From NCBI RefSeq assembly GCF_019649055.1, contig NW_026570221.1, forward strand, positions 4,030,001 to 4,094,000: a stretch of DNA of 64,000 bases. Direction: 5' to 3'. How positions within the stretch are numbered: position 1 is the first letter of the stretch; each line of letters starts with the position of its first letter. Of the stretch, positions 28,388-38,127 are shown in pieces. The translations under genes and the position numbers were made by a program. The notes beneath the pieces are model-generated. The model was given only the letters and a program-made list of their open reading frames with translations. It was not told the DNA's origin and ran no database searches. This DNA is from Paramacrobiotus metropolitanus (lineage: Eukaryota; Tardigrada; Eutardigrada; Parachela; Macrobiotidae).

Positions 28388-30657
28388 CGGTTCGGTTGCT
28401 GATTGCCAGTGTTATTATTATTATTATTGCTACCAGCTGGTCTTACATTGCCACTAGTATTGGCACTATTAGCCGGTCTAACATAACTGTTGTTAGCCGG
28501 TCGATACGGTCGCCTATTGCCGGTATTATTATTATTCGGTCGCGGCGGACTAGCAGCTGCTGCTGCATAACTTGTCGGTTTCGGTTGTGTCTGTACCGTA
28601 CGAACGGTTGCAGAATCAGCATCTTGCTGTCGCTTCTTATTCCCCACAGGGATAACGTATTTATCGGGATTACTCGACGATAGATGTCGGATAATTTCGA
28701 GAAATTTCTCCGGTGTACGAGGATCCATTACCTCGAGCTTATCGTGTAACTTCTCGTGCGTTCGCACACCCTTTAGCAAAAGAGTGACGACTTGTTCCGG
28801 AGAACCGGTAAAACCTGCACGATCGCGAAGAGTCATCATTGACTGGAAATAAGTTTCCAGTGTTTCCTGCCCTGGGCGATAAGTGCGGCTAGTTAGTTCG
28901 GCTAGTGCATTAACGGTGCGTCGGGTATCCCCGAACCGCGCGATCAACTGTTCACGCCATTCCCGGTATGTATTCGGCTTATTATTCGAGGCGATTAAAC
29001 CATTATACCAGATAATGGCTTCGTCCTTCAGACAATATACCAACTCGGTGATTTTGCGAGTATCGCTATTCCAGCGATTCTCTTTCGCTGCCTGTTCAAA
29101 CTTAATCAGGAAGCTATCGATGTCTTCCTTGCTTCCGTTATAAGACGGCCGCGGAACGGGCTGTCTCATTGCATCGGCAAGGTCGGTTTTCCTAATAAGA
29201 CTATTAGTCCGACTAGCACGCTTACTATTATTCCGCAGTTCCTCTTGCAGAACTTTACGGATTAACTCTGCTTCGGTTAGGGTTATTCGCTCTTTACGGT
29301 TTTCTGTACTAGAAGCCGAATCCATGCGGGATTGCTGGGTTTCGATGTTCCCAGTCCGCACTCGATTAGCCGGTCTCTCTTCGTATTCGCCCTGACTTTC
29401 GTTAGCAGCGCTTAATAATTGCTGGTATTTCGCTAATAAGTCATTATACTTCTTAGCTAACGCGTTATACTGTGATCGACTGCTTTCGATAAATACTTCC
29501 ATTTCCTTGATCGCTTTTAGACGATCATTTGATTCTGTCGATAATCGACCGGTTTCTTGAATTGCTTGGAGATATTGCTCCTGCGATTTACGAACTGATT
29601 TATCGGCCTCTAACAATTCTGCTTTTAATCGATCGATCGCTTCATCGCGTTCGATAACTTTATCACGCAGCCCTAAAGCGGCATCATATGCCTTTTGATG
29701 GCTGCCCTTCGCTACGCGCAACTGTTCTTGTAAATTATCGCGTTCTTTCTTTAGTTCTTCTCTTTCCTTTCTCGCTTCATCTCTTTCTTTCTTTATATCC
29801 GAAATAACCCGGTCGCGATGAGTTAAACCGGACTCAGCTTTCTTTAAACGATTCGACAAGTCGGTATTGTCAACCTGGAGTTGGACAATGGTGCCACTCG
29901 CTTTAGCGGCACCAATTATCGCAACTTTTTCTCCGGTCGACGGTATCAGGCTAACGGGCGTTAAATCACGGCCCAATGCCTTATCGATTAAATTCGGGCT
30001 GCTATGTGCCTTTTGAAATCTAGGCACTACTGTTTGCGGTTCATCGTCATCTGACGTGTCGATTTCTTTATCATTCTCAGTATTATCGATGATGGAAACC
30101 GATGATAACGTTGATCCGATCGATTCAACGTTGCTATCGGATTTCTCCCCATTAGCCGGTAATGTTTCAGGAATTTCGAAAATATTTTCGTCCAGATTTA
30201 TCTGATCGGTCGGTGTACTCGCAGCATCTACTTCGGTTTCGTCTGGCATCGGTAGATCTGCCAGAGGCTGTCGCTTTTTTACTCGTTTTGTCACCATCGG
30301 TAATTCCTGGTGAAAGAATGATACACCGGTATTTTTAATTTTATTTCGCGTTAGTTTCCCTGGAGGATTAGTTACTTCCTCGCTGGGTCGGTTGGCATCA
30401 CTATCATCGCTATCAGATTGATTTCGAATTATTCGCCCGGCTGACCGTACAGCCTCTGCGGCGAATTGCTTAACCTTCGCTAGCGGCGTTCGATGCATGA
30501 TAGAATTATCGAAAATTAAACGGTAATTTTCGCGATTATATTCTAACAATGTGTACGGTAGATCATACGGAAAATCTATTTCGAGTTCCCATATTTGGGT
30601 CGGTTCATCGATAAATTCAATTAAATCTCGTAACGATTTTCGATTAGGATTTAGCAA
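28330..30657 (-). CDS. gag: element A gag, coiled coil and capsid domain
   Basis: 775 codons; the first listed codon is TTG and the first ATG is codon 54, so the true start is unclear; the frame is open upstream to about 30705 without an ATG. Residues about 245-405 form a long Glu/Lys/Arg-rich coiled coil. Residues about 510-660 match the Retrotrans_gag capsid pattern (WYNGL...YREWREQLIARFGD...ETYFQSMM...LLKGV). The tail is Asn/Arg/Pro-rich with a run of AAT codons just before the frame ends. It forms the particle shell; the zinc knuckle follows in the -1 frame. Confidence 0.85.
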   Translation of the reverse strand: MLNPNRKSLRDLIEFIDEPTQIWELEIDFPYDLPYTLLEYNRENYRLIFDNSIMHRTPLAKVKQFAAEAVRSAGRIIRNQSDSDDSDANRPSEEVTNPPGKLTRNKIKNTGVSFFHQELPMVTKRVKKRQPLADLPMPDETEVDAASTPTDQINLDENIFEIPETLPANGEKSDSNVESIGSTLSSVSIIDNTENDKEIDTSDDDEPQTVVPRFQKAHSSPNLIDKALGRDLTPVSLIPSTGEKVAIIGAAKASGTIVQLQVDNTDLSNRLKKAESGLTHRDRVISDIKKERDEARKEREELKKERDNLQEQLRVAKGSHQKAYDAALGLRDKVIERDEAIDRLKAELLEADKSVRKSQEQYLQAIQETGRLSTESNDRLKAIKEMEVFIESSRSQYNALAKKYNDLLAKYQQLLSAANESQGEYEERPANRVRTGNIETQQSRMDSASSTENRKERITLTEAELIRKVLQEELRNNSKRASRTNSLIRKTDLADAMRQPVPRPSYNGSKEDIDSFLIKFEQAAKENRWNSDTRKITELVYCLKDEAIIWYNGLIASNNKPNTYREWREQLIARFGDTRRTVNALAELTSRTYRPGQETLETYFQSMMTLRDRAGFTGSPEQVVTLLLKGVRTHEKLHDKLEVMDPRTPEKFLEIIRHLSSSNPDKYVIPVGNKKRQQDADSATVRTVQTQPKPTSYAAAAASPPRPNNNNTGNRRPYRPANNSYVRPANSANTSGNVRPAGSNNNNNNTGNQQPNRCGLKILGESQKIQISPRD

Positions 30658-30705
30658 TATTAGCTGAGCTATTTCAGCTAGACTTTTACGCGGTGTGGTT
30701 ATTCT

Positions 30706-31605
30706 GTTGAGTTAACAACAGAATGCGATATACGTGGAATAGTCCACAACGATATGCATTACAAAATCGGAAATTATCGCGGTTAATTTCCGCTATTAAT
30801 CGCAATCGGTATTTTGCTGGTTTGTTCAGCAAACAATTTCGATAAATATCTATGTAATAATCGTAAGATTATTAGGCGGTCAAAGCGTTACTGTACACAA
30901 TTGCACAGTATCAACAATACTGAAAAATACGATACAACACGGTAGCTTTCATGGCTTCCGTGATCGATAAATATTCCTACAATTATTCGTTAATTTCGGT
31001 CTATCGGTTCTGGTATTTCTACCAAGAAATCATCGGTTAATAATTTCGATAGAAAAGTCGAAAATAATACGGTAATATTATCGACAATTACGATAATATG
31101 GCGATATATTACAGATGCTTTACAGCTTCTGTATTCGGTTAGCAATTTCAGAAAGGATCGATAATTTTCCTTCTAAAATTATTCGATAGCAAGGCCTAGA
31201 CGACCTTGATCGGTATCTGCAATTCTGCAGCTTGGCTTACCTGCTAGCTGACGTGACTGTAGCTGATGCGGTCGACGCTTGCTTGCTTGCTTCCGAAATT
31301 GACGTCCGGACGCAGTCTTTCGTTTCCCGCTCCTGATCCCACTAGGAAGCTCGCCTGTAGTCGGGGCTTCCCTCCGGTATGTAGAGTAGACGGATTCAAT
31401 TCGGTTTTGACGGGAAATCGGCTCAGGAGCTCCGCGTTGTCGGGCTGCTGATATCAGGACTTCCTCGTCGCTTGCGTATGGCTAACGTCCACGCTTCGCT
31501 GTAGGCTGAAGGCAGACTGAGTGGCCAGTACAGAGAATTCCGGTTATGCGCGCTATTGACTACGCGCCAAGTAAATTAAATCGAAAAATGAAGGGATACG
31601 GGAAT
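30706..31605 (-). other. 5' leader of element A
   Basis: About 900 bp between primer site and gag without a convincing ORF. It is AT-rich near gag and more GC-balanced near the LTR. CGGT words on the plus strand are frequent here too, which shows that the motif enrichment is not a coding effect. Confidence 0.5.
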
Positions 31606-31611
31606 CTTATT

Positions 31612-31623
31612 GCATCTCCACCA
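31612..31623 (-). other. primer binding site of element A (tRNA-Ala type)
   Basis: Directly after the 5' LTR the sense strand reads TGGTGGAGATGC. It is the exact complement of GCATCTCCACCA, the 3' end of metazoan tRNA-Ala with the CCA tail, over 12 nt. Position and match make this the reverse-transcription primer site. Confidence 0.7.
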
Positions 31624-31917
31624 TGTCAGCGTGGCGCTCACGCTGCTAAGGAAAAACAGAACAAACGCCAGCCACAAACGATCGTTTATTAATTTTCGAA
31701 GAAAATGAATAAAGGCACAATGCCCAAAACACAAATCTCATGCGGAAAAACACATCGATCCGTAGAATGTAGATTCTGCGGAGAAGATGGCCAAGTGAAT
31801 GACAAAACCGATCGCAGATCGGTGAAACGAAAAACAACTCGCACGTGCAAGTGCGCAAAAGTGCAACGGAAGTGGCGCGACTCTGCCTATCTATACGGCA
31901 GCACCAACCTCCTAACA
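31624..31917 (-). repeat. 5' LTR of element A
   Basis: 294 bp, read as identical to 16192-16485, with TG...CA ends on the sense strand. As 5' LTR it should hold the promoter; no standard TATA box stands out. Confidence 0.93.
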
Positions 31918-31921
31918 CAGT
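31918..31921. repeat. target-site duplication of element A, right copy
   Basis: CAGT, equal to 16188-16191. Together they define the empty site. Confidence 0.85.
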
Positions 31922-32149
31922 GCAGGACTACAACACGAATCGCTGAACATTTACCCGGCTTTACAGGACCGTATCGCTCACAGCGTACAAATTCCCTTAA
32001 GTGCGCAAGTGCAGGATTACTGTATAGTGCGTAACGAGTAATAATTATAAGCCTTTACTTGGTCTCCGGGTATTCGGCAACATTGTGCAGAGATGACGTA
32101 GCATAATAGCATTGCAGTAAGCATAGTCGAAGTGTACACGGCCGGCCAG

Positions 32150-33060
32150 ATGTGCCAATTTTTCCAGAGGGAAAATAGCAGGCGATGCGCCGTTGCAGAC
32201 AGAACACTGATTCTGGGTTTGCATGTTGCATCGTAATCGGGAAAATCAATATTATTTTCCGGTGGGATACGCAGGTGTGCACCAGTACCGGTATGCCGTA
32301 GCCCGTTCTGCCTGCAGAGTTCAGAGAGCTCTACTCCAGTAGTGTAGCTGTTTGCATGCACGTTCGCGCCAGCTTAGTACGCCTAATACGCAGCTTAGTA
32401 CGCCAGCTTAATACGGTGGCCTGTAGATGTGCTTCTCCACAGAGTTTAAGTAAAGGGAGCCACTGCTAACAGTCATGATTCCCGATGATGGTTCTAATTA
32501 TTCTAGATTGTGCGGGTGAATTTTCGCTGCAGTTGAAGCGAGTTCTTTAGCGCAAGTCAGAGTGGACCAGCCATAAAATCTGCTGATACAACCCGGGTCC
32601 CTGTTTTTTTTGTAAGTGTGTTAGTGTTCTGGACCTGTGCAACGTTTATGTTTAAGTATTGTGGAGTTTGATGAATCACTGATCGCTGTCGCCGTGGTAT
32701 GGCAAGCCCGATTAGAGAGCCTCTAATAGCGTTTGTCAAAGCAGGGCGCCGGCCTCGAACAGCAGCCATTAAATATTGTGTTTCCAAATTTTGGAGAGTG
32801 TCGCAACAGAAGGCATTCCGAAAGTACGTTTTCCTATTTGATATGATTCTATCCCCAAGCAAACGCGCTGTTGTTATGCTGCAGTACAATATGTCATCAG
32901 TACTCATCAGTATTAACATGCATGGAATGCATAACTTATGCAGTCGGTGCATTTTGATTCTGTTGAGTGTTGAGTACTGAGTGATAACACCGGTTAATTG
33001 GTGAGCAAGTATATGTTTTTATATACGTCATCCGCAACTTATGATGCGGGTATACAGGTT
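32150..33060. repeat. diverged direct repeat, copy 1
   Basis: Shares many blocks in the same order with 33890-34730: the CACCAGTACCGGTA-GTCGTAGCCCGTTC block, the AAAATCTGCTGATA block and the CCAAA-TTTAGGAGAGT-type block. Copies differ by many substitutions and indels. No coding capacity is evident. It may be two remnants of one dispersed element. Confidence 0.65.
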
Positions 33061-33068
33061 TTGGGGTC

Positions 33069-33200
33069 TAGTAGCTGAAGATCGAGCAACCGAAGCTCAT
33101 CATTCGACTTCTTTCTAGTCGTCTTTTACGTTAACGTAAAGAGCGGCAAGGATTGGGCTAATTAAGCTATGGCTATTCAACGTTAATTTACGACCAGCAC
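33069..33200. repeat. short dispersed repeat with ACGTTAACGT core
   Basis: Resembles 35438-35560: GATCGAG-AACCGAAGCT, then TTTACGTTAACG-AAAG and a shared GATTAAGCT-like ending. The TTACGTTAACGTAA core is palindromic. Probably another piece of the local repeat family. Confidence 0.45.
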
Positions 33201-33362
33201 CCTTAATAGTCACTGGCCGTATGAGAGTCTACATGTAGTGGCACGGGAGCTATACAATATGTATTCCATGTCCGGGCAAATGCAAAAACACATATGCCAT
33301 ACAGTAGTGCTATGAGTGCAGTTTTTGAGGTGTACCACAATTTGCCCCGCGGTATCGCAGAA

Positions 33363-33443
33363 TTAATACTTGGGCCAGTATGGGCGGAGTGCCGGAACCA
33401 CCCCGTGCAGCGGCTACCTAAACCATAGTGGCCCAAGTATTAA
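33363..33443. repeat. inverted repeat, 19-21-bp arms
   Basis: TTAATACTTGGGCC...TATGG (33363-33383) pairs with CCATA...GGCCCAAGTATTAA (33423-33443) around a 40-nt loop, with about two mismatches. It could form a stable hairpin in RNA or DNA. Confidence 0.7.
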
Positions 33444-33889
33444 TCGTGTGTCACGTGATAGGTTGTGGTGCACCTAAAACTCATCTCGTGCTATACATTT
33501 GGCGGAAAACAATGGGCGACACAGATACGCCTTTGTGGATGGAATGTGTTCTGTGTTTTGTCCCCTCGCAGTTGCGGCACTTGACATATTTGGTTCGGTT
33601 TTTGCGGAGTGCATATCGTTTCGTGTTGACAAAATGGTCCTCGACGGGCAGGGGAAGGTGGCAGTTGCACCTGCCACTGGCAACTGCACCGGCAGTGGCA
33701 TCCGCCACTACGCCTACCGACAAGCGATGAAACCTGGCAAATACCAGAAACTCATATTCCGATACAAGGAATTCTGCAGCCCAACGATAAGTTCTACAGA
33801 GAGAATCATTCTGCTGATTTGATTACCAAATAGCTTTTCCCTGTACAAAATGCTAGCTGCTTGTCGTGGCCACAGGCCCACGCCTGCAG

Positions 33890-34730
33890 GTACGGCGATG
33901 GATTGATGCAGGCTCTGCATGTTGCATCGTATTAAAGAAAATCAATATTATTATTGATTTCCGTTGGACATGCAGTTGTGCACCAGTACCGGTAAGTCGT
34001 AGCCCGTTCAGCGTGCAGAATGCAGGCCGTCTGCTCTTGTAGCGAATCTGTGTGCAGGCACGTATGTGCCAGCTACGATTAGAGCTGCCTAATACGAGTA
34101 GATTTACTTCTCCACAGAGTACACAAGTCACAAAGTAAAGGGAGTCGTAGCTACCACATGTGAGTTCTAATCCTGGTTCTAATTTACATTGTGCCGGTGT
34201 ATGCGTGATTTTCGTTGCAGTCGGAGCGAGTTCCTTAGGCCGCAAATTGGAATAGAAACAGCCTTGAAATCTGCTGATATAACTGGGATCCCTGTGTATT
34301 TGTGGGTATTGATGTTCTGGATCTGTGCATCGTTTGTGTTTAAATATTGTAGAGTGTGTTGGATCGCTGATCACCGTGCTGTAGCAGTTTCGATTAGAGG
34401 GCCAAACCAAACTTGCCAAAGAGCGGGACCGGACCGCCGGCCTCTAATAGAAGCCAATAAATATTGCGTTCCTAAATTTAGTGGAGAGTATTTCTACTAC
34501 ACGCATTCCAAAAGTACGTTTCCTGATTTTATCCCTCAGCTACAGCGCTTTTAGCTGTTGTCATGCATTCCAAACATGTCACGTACTGTTCTGATAAAAG
34601 TGATAGTACTGTTGACTCAACAGTATTATAAGTTTCTCAATAGAATTGAGTACTGATAACACTCGTTAATCGGTGAACATTTATAGTTTTTTTTTCTATA
34701 TATAACCCACCACCATAATATCACTAAACC
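33890..34730. repeat. diverged direct repeat, copy 2
   Basis: Second copy of the family at 32150-33060, in the same orientation about 1.7 kb away. No ORF is shared between copies, so it is noncoding repeat DNA. Confidence 0.65.
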
Positions 34731-35235
34731 TAAAGGTATTCCGTCGACTTGTTTGACGTCACGTTATGATAGACGCACTGGGCAACGCAGTGGGTAACCA
34801 CTGCGTATTCGTTGACTAAACCTTTCAAATTCATGCAATTCCTTCCTGTTATGGCTCAGAAAACACAGAAAAAAATTTTAAGCTTGGAAATGGAGGTGGG
34901 TACATGAAACGTTGCCAGGAAAACGAAATTTTAGGATGTACGTTCTTATCGCTAGCTTTCCTTCGTGGTAAACAAAATTTACTTTAATCGTAAAGGTCTC
35001 GTTTTTCTGACACTTTTTACTTGTCCACCTTCGATATTCAAATTTCTTTCTGCATTTTTTTAGCCATGGTATGAACAGACTAGGCGAATTTGAAAGTTAT
35101 TATAAACACAAAAGCCGCATGCGTTGCCCACTCTTCGCCCAGTGCGCTTCATCTACCGTGGCGTCATGGTACAAAGTGAAAGCTCGATGGAATACCTTAA
35201 GGTTCAGTAATATTATGCCACAACTTATGTAGGTA

Positions 35236-35417
35236 TACGAGGACAATTGGGTGCTGTGAACACCTCCTGCACGATTGGGCTGCGATGAACACCTGGCTAA
35301 ATTTAAGCCGTTTGCATTTAGAATGTGATGACAGTAGCGTTTCGAGCTACGGCTAGCCAGCTGTTCATCGCTGCCCAATCGTGCAGGAGGTGTTCACAGC
35401 ACCCAATTGTCCTCGTA
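35236..35417. repeat. large near-perfect inverted repeat (64-bp arms)
   Basis: Arm 1 is 35236-35299 and arm 2 is 35354-35417, with a 54-nt loop. The arms match at nearly every position, including GACAATTGGGTGCTGTGAAC and its complement. It would form a long hairpin and resembles a foldback element or the source of a small-RNA precursor. Confidence 0.85.
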
Positions 35418-35437
35418 CGCAAAGTACGTTCCGGAGT

Positions 35438-35560
35438 TGACTAGCTGACGATCGAGTAACCGAAGCTTAATTGGCTTCATCCAGGCCATCCTTTACGTTA
35501 ACGCAAAGGACCGCAAGCATTAAGCGGATTAAGCTTTGATTAATTCACGAAAAGGCGCCC
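35438..35560. repeat. second copy of ACGTTAACGT-core repeat
   Basis: Diverged copy of 33069-33200 in the same orientation, directly right of the large hairpin. Confidence 0.45.
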
Positions 35561-36089
35561 TCTGCGCTGATCGAGGGACAATGGATGCCGCGCGTTAGCT
35601 TGCCTTGCGCACTGAATGCGCCGTCTCCCAACTCGCAGGCAGACCTGAAAAGAAGTCATTGTCTGACCTCTTCTCGGATTAGCTTGCATCAAGGCGTACG
35701 TTTAACGTTTTTCGTCCGCCAAGGCCCACACTTCCCACTGCGACGGAGCGGAAGTCAGGCGCGTCGACGGGACACTGCTTGCGGCTACTCAGGGGCGACA
35801 ACGAGAAGGTGCTGATGTCCACCGGTTCCGGCGGTTCGGGCAACTGCATCACCAGCCGCCATTTAGTAATGATATGGCTGCGCAACCGCCGGTCGCTACT
35901 GTATGTATATGTTGACAGATTAACGCAAGTAGCGTCCAATCTGTGCAAGCTGGTGAGCTGGTTCCGTGAGAGCATGTGCCAAACTTGGAATGGGCTTTTT
36001 GAAAGATGTGAGAGTTTTGCGGTGATGTCCTGACGCGGCCGTCTCGTGCCCTTCAAGATCAATCGTCAAGGACACTGCAGGAGCATTTG

Positions 36090-36093
36090 ATTG
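36090..36093. repeat. target-site duplication of element B, left copy
   Basis: ATTG, equal to 54495-54498, directly outside the left LTR when the LTR is taken to start TATGAGCG. Confidence 0.75.
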
Positions 36094-36427
36094 TATGAGC
36101 GCAGGCGTACTCAGCGTGCACCCTTGCTTGGCAGTCTGTTGTGTTTGTTGCGCGCCCGCCTACGTGTGGCGAACGCATGGTGTTCTGTGCGCACCCGCAT
36201 CATGTGGCGGTTACGTGTGTCATTCTTGCGCTTGCTGCAGTCAGCAATGCGAAGTTGTCCATGAGGAAATTCTATCGAATTTAGTCTCATCTATGAAGTT
36301 CTCGCAATCGCGCTGTTTCTCGCTTTCTATAGCGTAGGCGCTGTGTAGCATTGCCAGATCTGTTGGGTAGGCAGAATTCCGTTAATTCTGTTCCTATGCG
36401 TGAATCTTTACCAGGTCCACGCTTATA
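36094..36427 (+). repeat. 5' LTR of element B
   Basis: 334 bp with ends TATGAGCG...CGCTTATA, an imperfect inverted pair (one mismatch) instead of TG...CA. Right boundary fixed by the primer site that starts at 36428, left boundary by the ATTG duplication. About 10 differences from the 3' copy. Confidence 0.88.
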
Positions 36428-36440
36428 TGGTAGCAAGAGT
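36428..36440 (+). other. primer binding site of element B
   Basis: TGGTAGCAAGAGT begins at the first base after the LTR. TGG pairs with the CCA end common to all tRNAs, and the first 8 nt (TGGTAGCA) match the complement of initiator tRNA-Met. The match stops there, so the tRNA is tentative. Confidence 0.5.
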
Positions 36441-37019
36441 CGTGTTTCTCCAGGAATAATCCCTGAGTTGTCCCGTCCATCTGACGAGGAGTGGAGGATT
36501 TCTTCCGCGAGAAAGGGCTCGCGTACGCTTCTGTGGCAAAGGAGCGTTTGGATCCGTTCAGCAGACTTGAGAACGGTGCATCTCTACTGCGTAGAGTGCA
36601 CTGTATCAGTCTGACGCGATCAGGGTTACTGCAGTAGCCTTGATCGGAGGGGCACAGGCGCCGAGAAAGATCGCCACAAGAGGCAGAAGCCCGAAGGGGG
36701 GCACGAGTGGGCAAGCCACTTTTGGACTGCGGGTGTGGAGTTCAGGTTCGTTTCTACTGCGTAGAGCGGACACACTATACACGCTCTCCCAAAATGGTGA
36801 TCGAGCGCCCCTGTCGTTGCCAACGTCAAGCCGCGACAGAAGACCCGCAGCCAGCAAGTCTTTTGGTCGACGCACCGCTGCGTCCTGCTGATACGAAGCA
36901 GAAGCGGTTATCGGCTGGCCCAGAAGAAGTCAGCTTAATCGCTGGAGGATTGGAGGATTCGCGGAAGGACGCGCAGGATCGACTTTCTGGATCACAGACG
37001 GTCAGCTGAGAAATTTACG

Positions 37020-37320
37020 TTATTAATTACGCCATTGGCGGAAAGGTCAAATTCACAATTTTCATTGGTCGGTACTGAGCTAAGCAGAAAAGTAGGCGGT
37101 ACTTTTGCGCACGGCGCGCTACGAAGAATTTTCAGTTTTCCGTGTGACGTCACGAGATCGTATAATTTCAAAAACAACGTTTCTGATTGGTCAGTTATAA
37201 GTATTGCGATTGGTGCAATTTAGCGGCTAAAAGTGAGCACGGATATCAGCCAATTAGAAGCTAAGATTTTGACACGAGGCGGAGTTTTTGCGCACGGCGC
37301 ACAAGAAACTGACGTAGCTA
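37020..37320 (+). promoter_or_regulatory. promoter-like block in leader of element B
   Basis: Contains a palindromic cAMP-response-type element GTGACGTCAC (37144-37153), four ATTGG (inverted CCAAT) boxes spaced between about 37030 and 37215, an AAAGGTCA site (37042-37049) and two copies of TTTTGCGCACGGCGC (37103-37117 and 37286-37300). The density of known promoter words suggests an internal promoter or enhancer. No transcription start can be placed. Confidence 0.4.
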
Positions 37321-37355
37321 GCTGAAAAAGTTTTCTGAGTCGACTGATGAGATCG

Positions 37356-37738
37356 TGACCTTTACCAGAAATTTGATGAGAAGGATAACCTTTACCGATA
37401 ATGAAAAGTTGAAGATTTGACGCAAGTATTATGTTCAGTTCAGTAAATTCTTAAATAAAATCCAAAAATATCTCCAAGTTTGCAGTTTTCGATAAAGTTT
37501 GTGGTGACCTTTACCAGAAAAAGTTCTGAAAATAAAAAGTGACCTTTAATAATTCGGAGCAAGCATTAAGCTGAAACAGCTGATGACCTTTACGAGTTGA
37601 GTATTTGAAGAAGAAAGTGACCTTTGAGAGAACTTAGTCAAATTTCTGAAGTAGAAAGTGACCTTTAGAAAGGACTTAGATCTTTTAAAGGCAGAGTGAC
37701 CTTTAGCAACTTTACTCGTACGATACGAAGTGACCTTT
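37356..37738 (+). promoter_or_regulatory. row of TGACCTTT (AAAGGTCA) sites
   Basis: Eight exact TGACCTTT octamers, all in the same orientation, at 37356, 37505, 37540, 37584, 37618, 37659, 37697 and 37731, with the last seven spaced 34-44 bp. A TAACCTTT variant lies near 37386. AAAGGTCA is the monomer site of NR4A-type nuclear receptors and contains the AGGTCA half-site used by many others. The row lies just upstream of gag. Confidence 0.7.
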
Positions 37739-37857
37739 AAGACAGCAATTGTTTCTGTTTACGTGTAAAAGGCCTTACGTACCTTAAACTAACACACGTT
37801 TCAGAAGCATTATTAGCATCGTCCAAAGTTATCCGATCATCAACGGAATCCAACACT

Positions 37858-38127
37858 ATGGACAAAGATACAGACGGTAATGAACCGGTCTCGTCGGGTA
37901 GTCAGAGAGAACGGTCTCGGGGTTTGGAAAATCTTTATACAGTGAAATTGAAGCCGTACACACGGCCGGTGGCCCACGACAGAGCAACTCGAGCTCAACT
38001 GGCCTTTGGGAGGAAGGACACGAAAGGTTCAGAAGCCACATACCAAAAGGCTCTGAAGGAAACCCAGAACAAGGAGAGATCGAGTGACGGAAGTCATGAG
38101 CCCAACGTCAAGCGAGGAACGGTATGA
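37858..38127 (+). pseudogene. N-terminal gag fragment of element B
   Basis: 89 codons from an ATG, charged and Ser/Arg/Lys-rich, ending GTATGA so that its stop overlaps the next ATG. A 28-bp tandem duplication (38096-38123 and 38124-38151, about two mismatches) sits at the junction and shifts the frame. It probably belonged to a single gag before the duplication; reinitiation at ATGA cannot be excluded. Confidence 0.5.

Larger units (their letters stand above)
16192..31917 (-). mobile_element. retroelement A: 15.7-kb Ty3/gypsy-type LTR retrotransposon
   Basis: Two 294-bp LTRs bound the element, which is flanked by CAGT duplications and reads right to left. Order of parts: 5' LTR, tRNA-Ala-type primer site, about 950 bp of leader, gag (775 codons), zinc knuckle frame, short spacer frame, pol (1564 codons: protease, linker, RT, RNase H, integrase), then two additional ORFs of 855 and 1030 codons and the 3' LTR. 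By eye the LTRs are identical, which implies a recent insertion. The size is about two to three times that of an ordinary gypsy element. Neither extra ORF shows the signal peptide, fusion peptide or membrane anchor expected of an envelope protein. Confidence 0.95.
36441..37857 (+). other. 5' leader of element B
   Basis: 1.4 kb without a convincing ORF. Holds a perfect TGCA/CTCTAC hairpin (36577-36600), a promoter-like block (37020-37320) and an ordered row of TGACCTTT sites (37356-37738). The CTACTGCGTAGAG core of the hairpin recurs near 36755. Confidence 0.6.

Noticed and set aside
28330-28410. Canonical -1 slippery heptamer in the gag/nucleocapsid overlap
   Set aside because: The nearest candidates (G AAA ATT, G AAA ATA) break the X XXY rule, so no site is annotated.
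36096-36425. TG...TA version of the element B LTR (two bases shorter on each side)
   Set aside because: With these ends the flanks do not match and the primer site is two bases away; the TA...TA version satisfies both.
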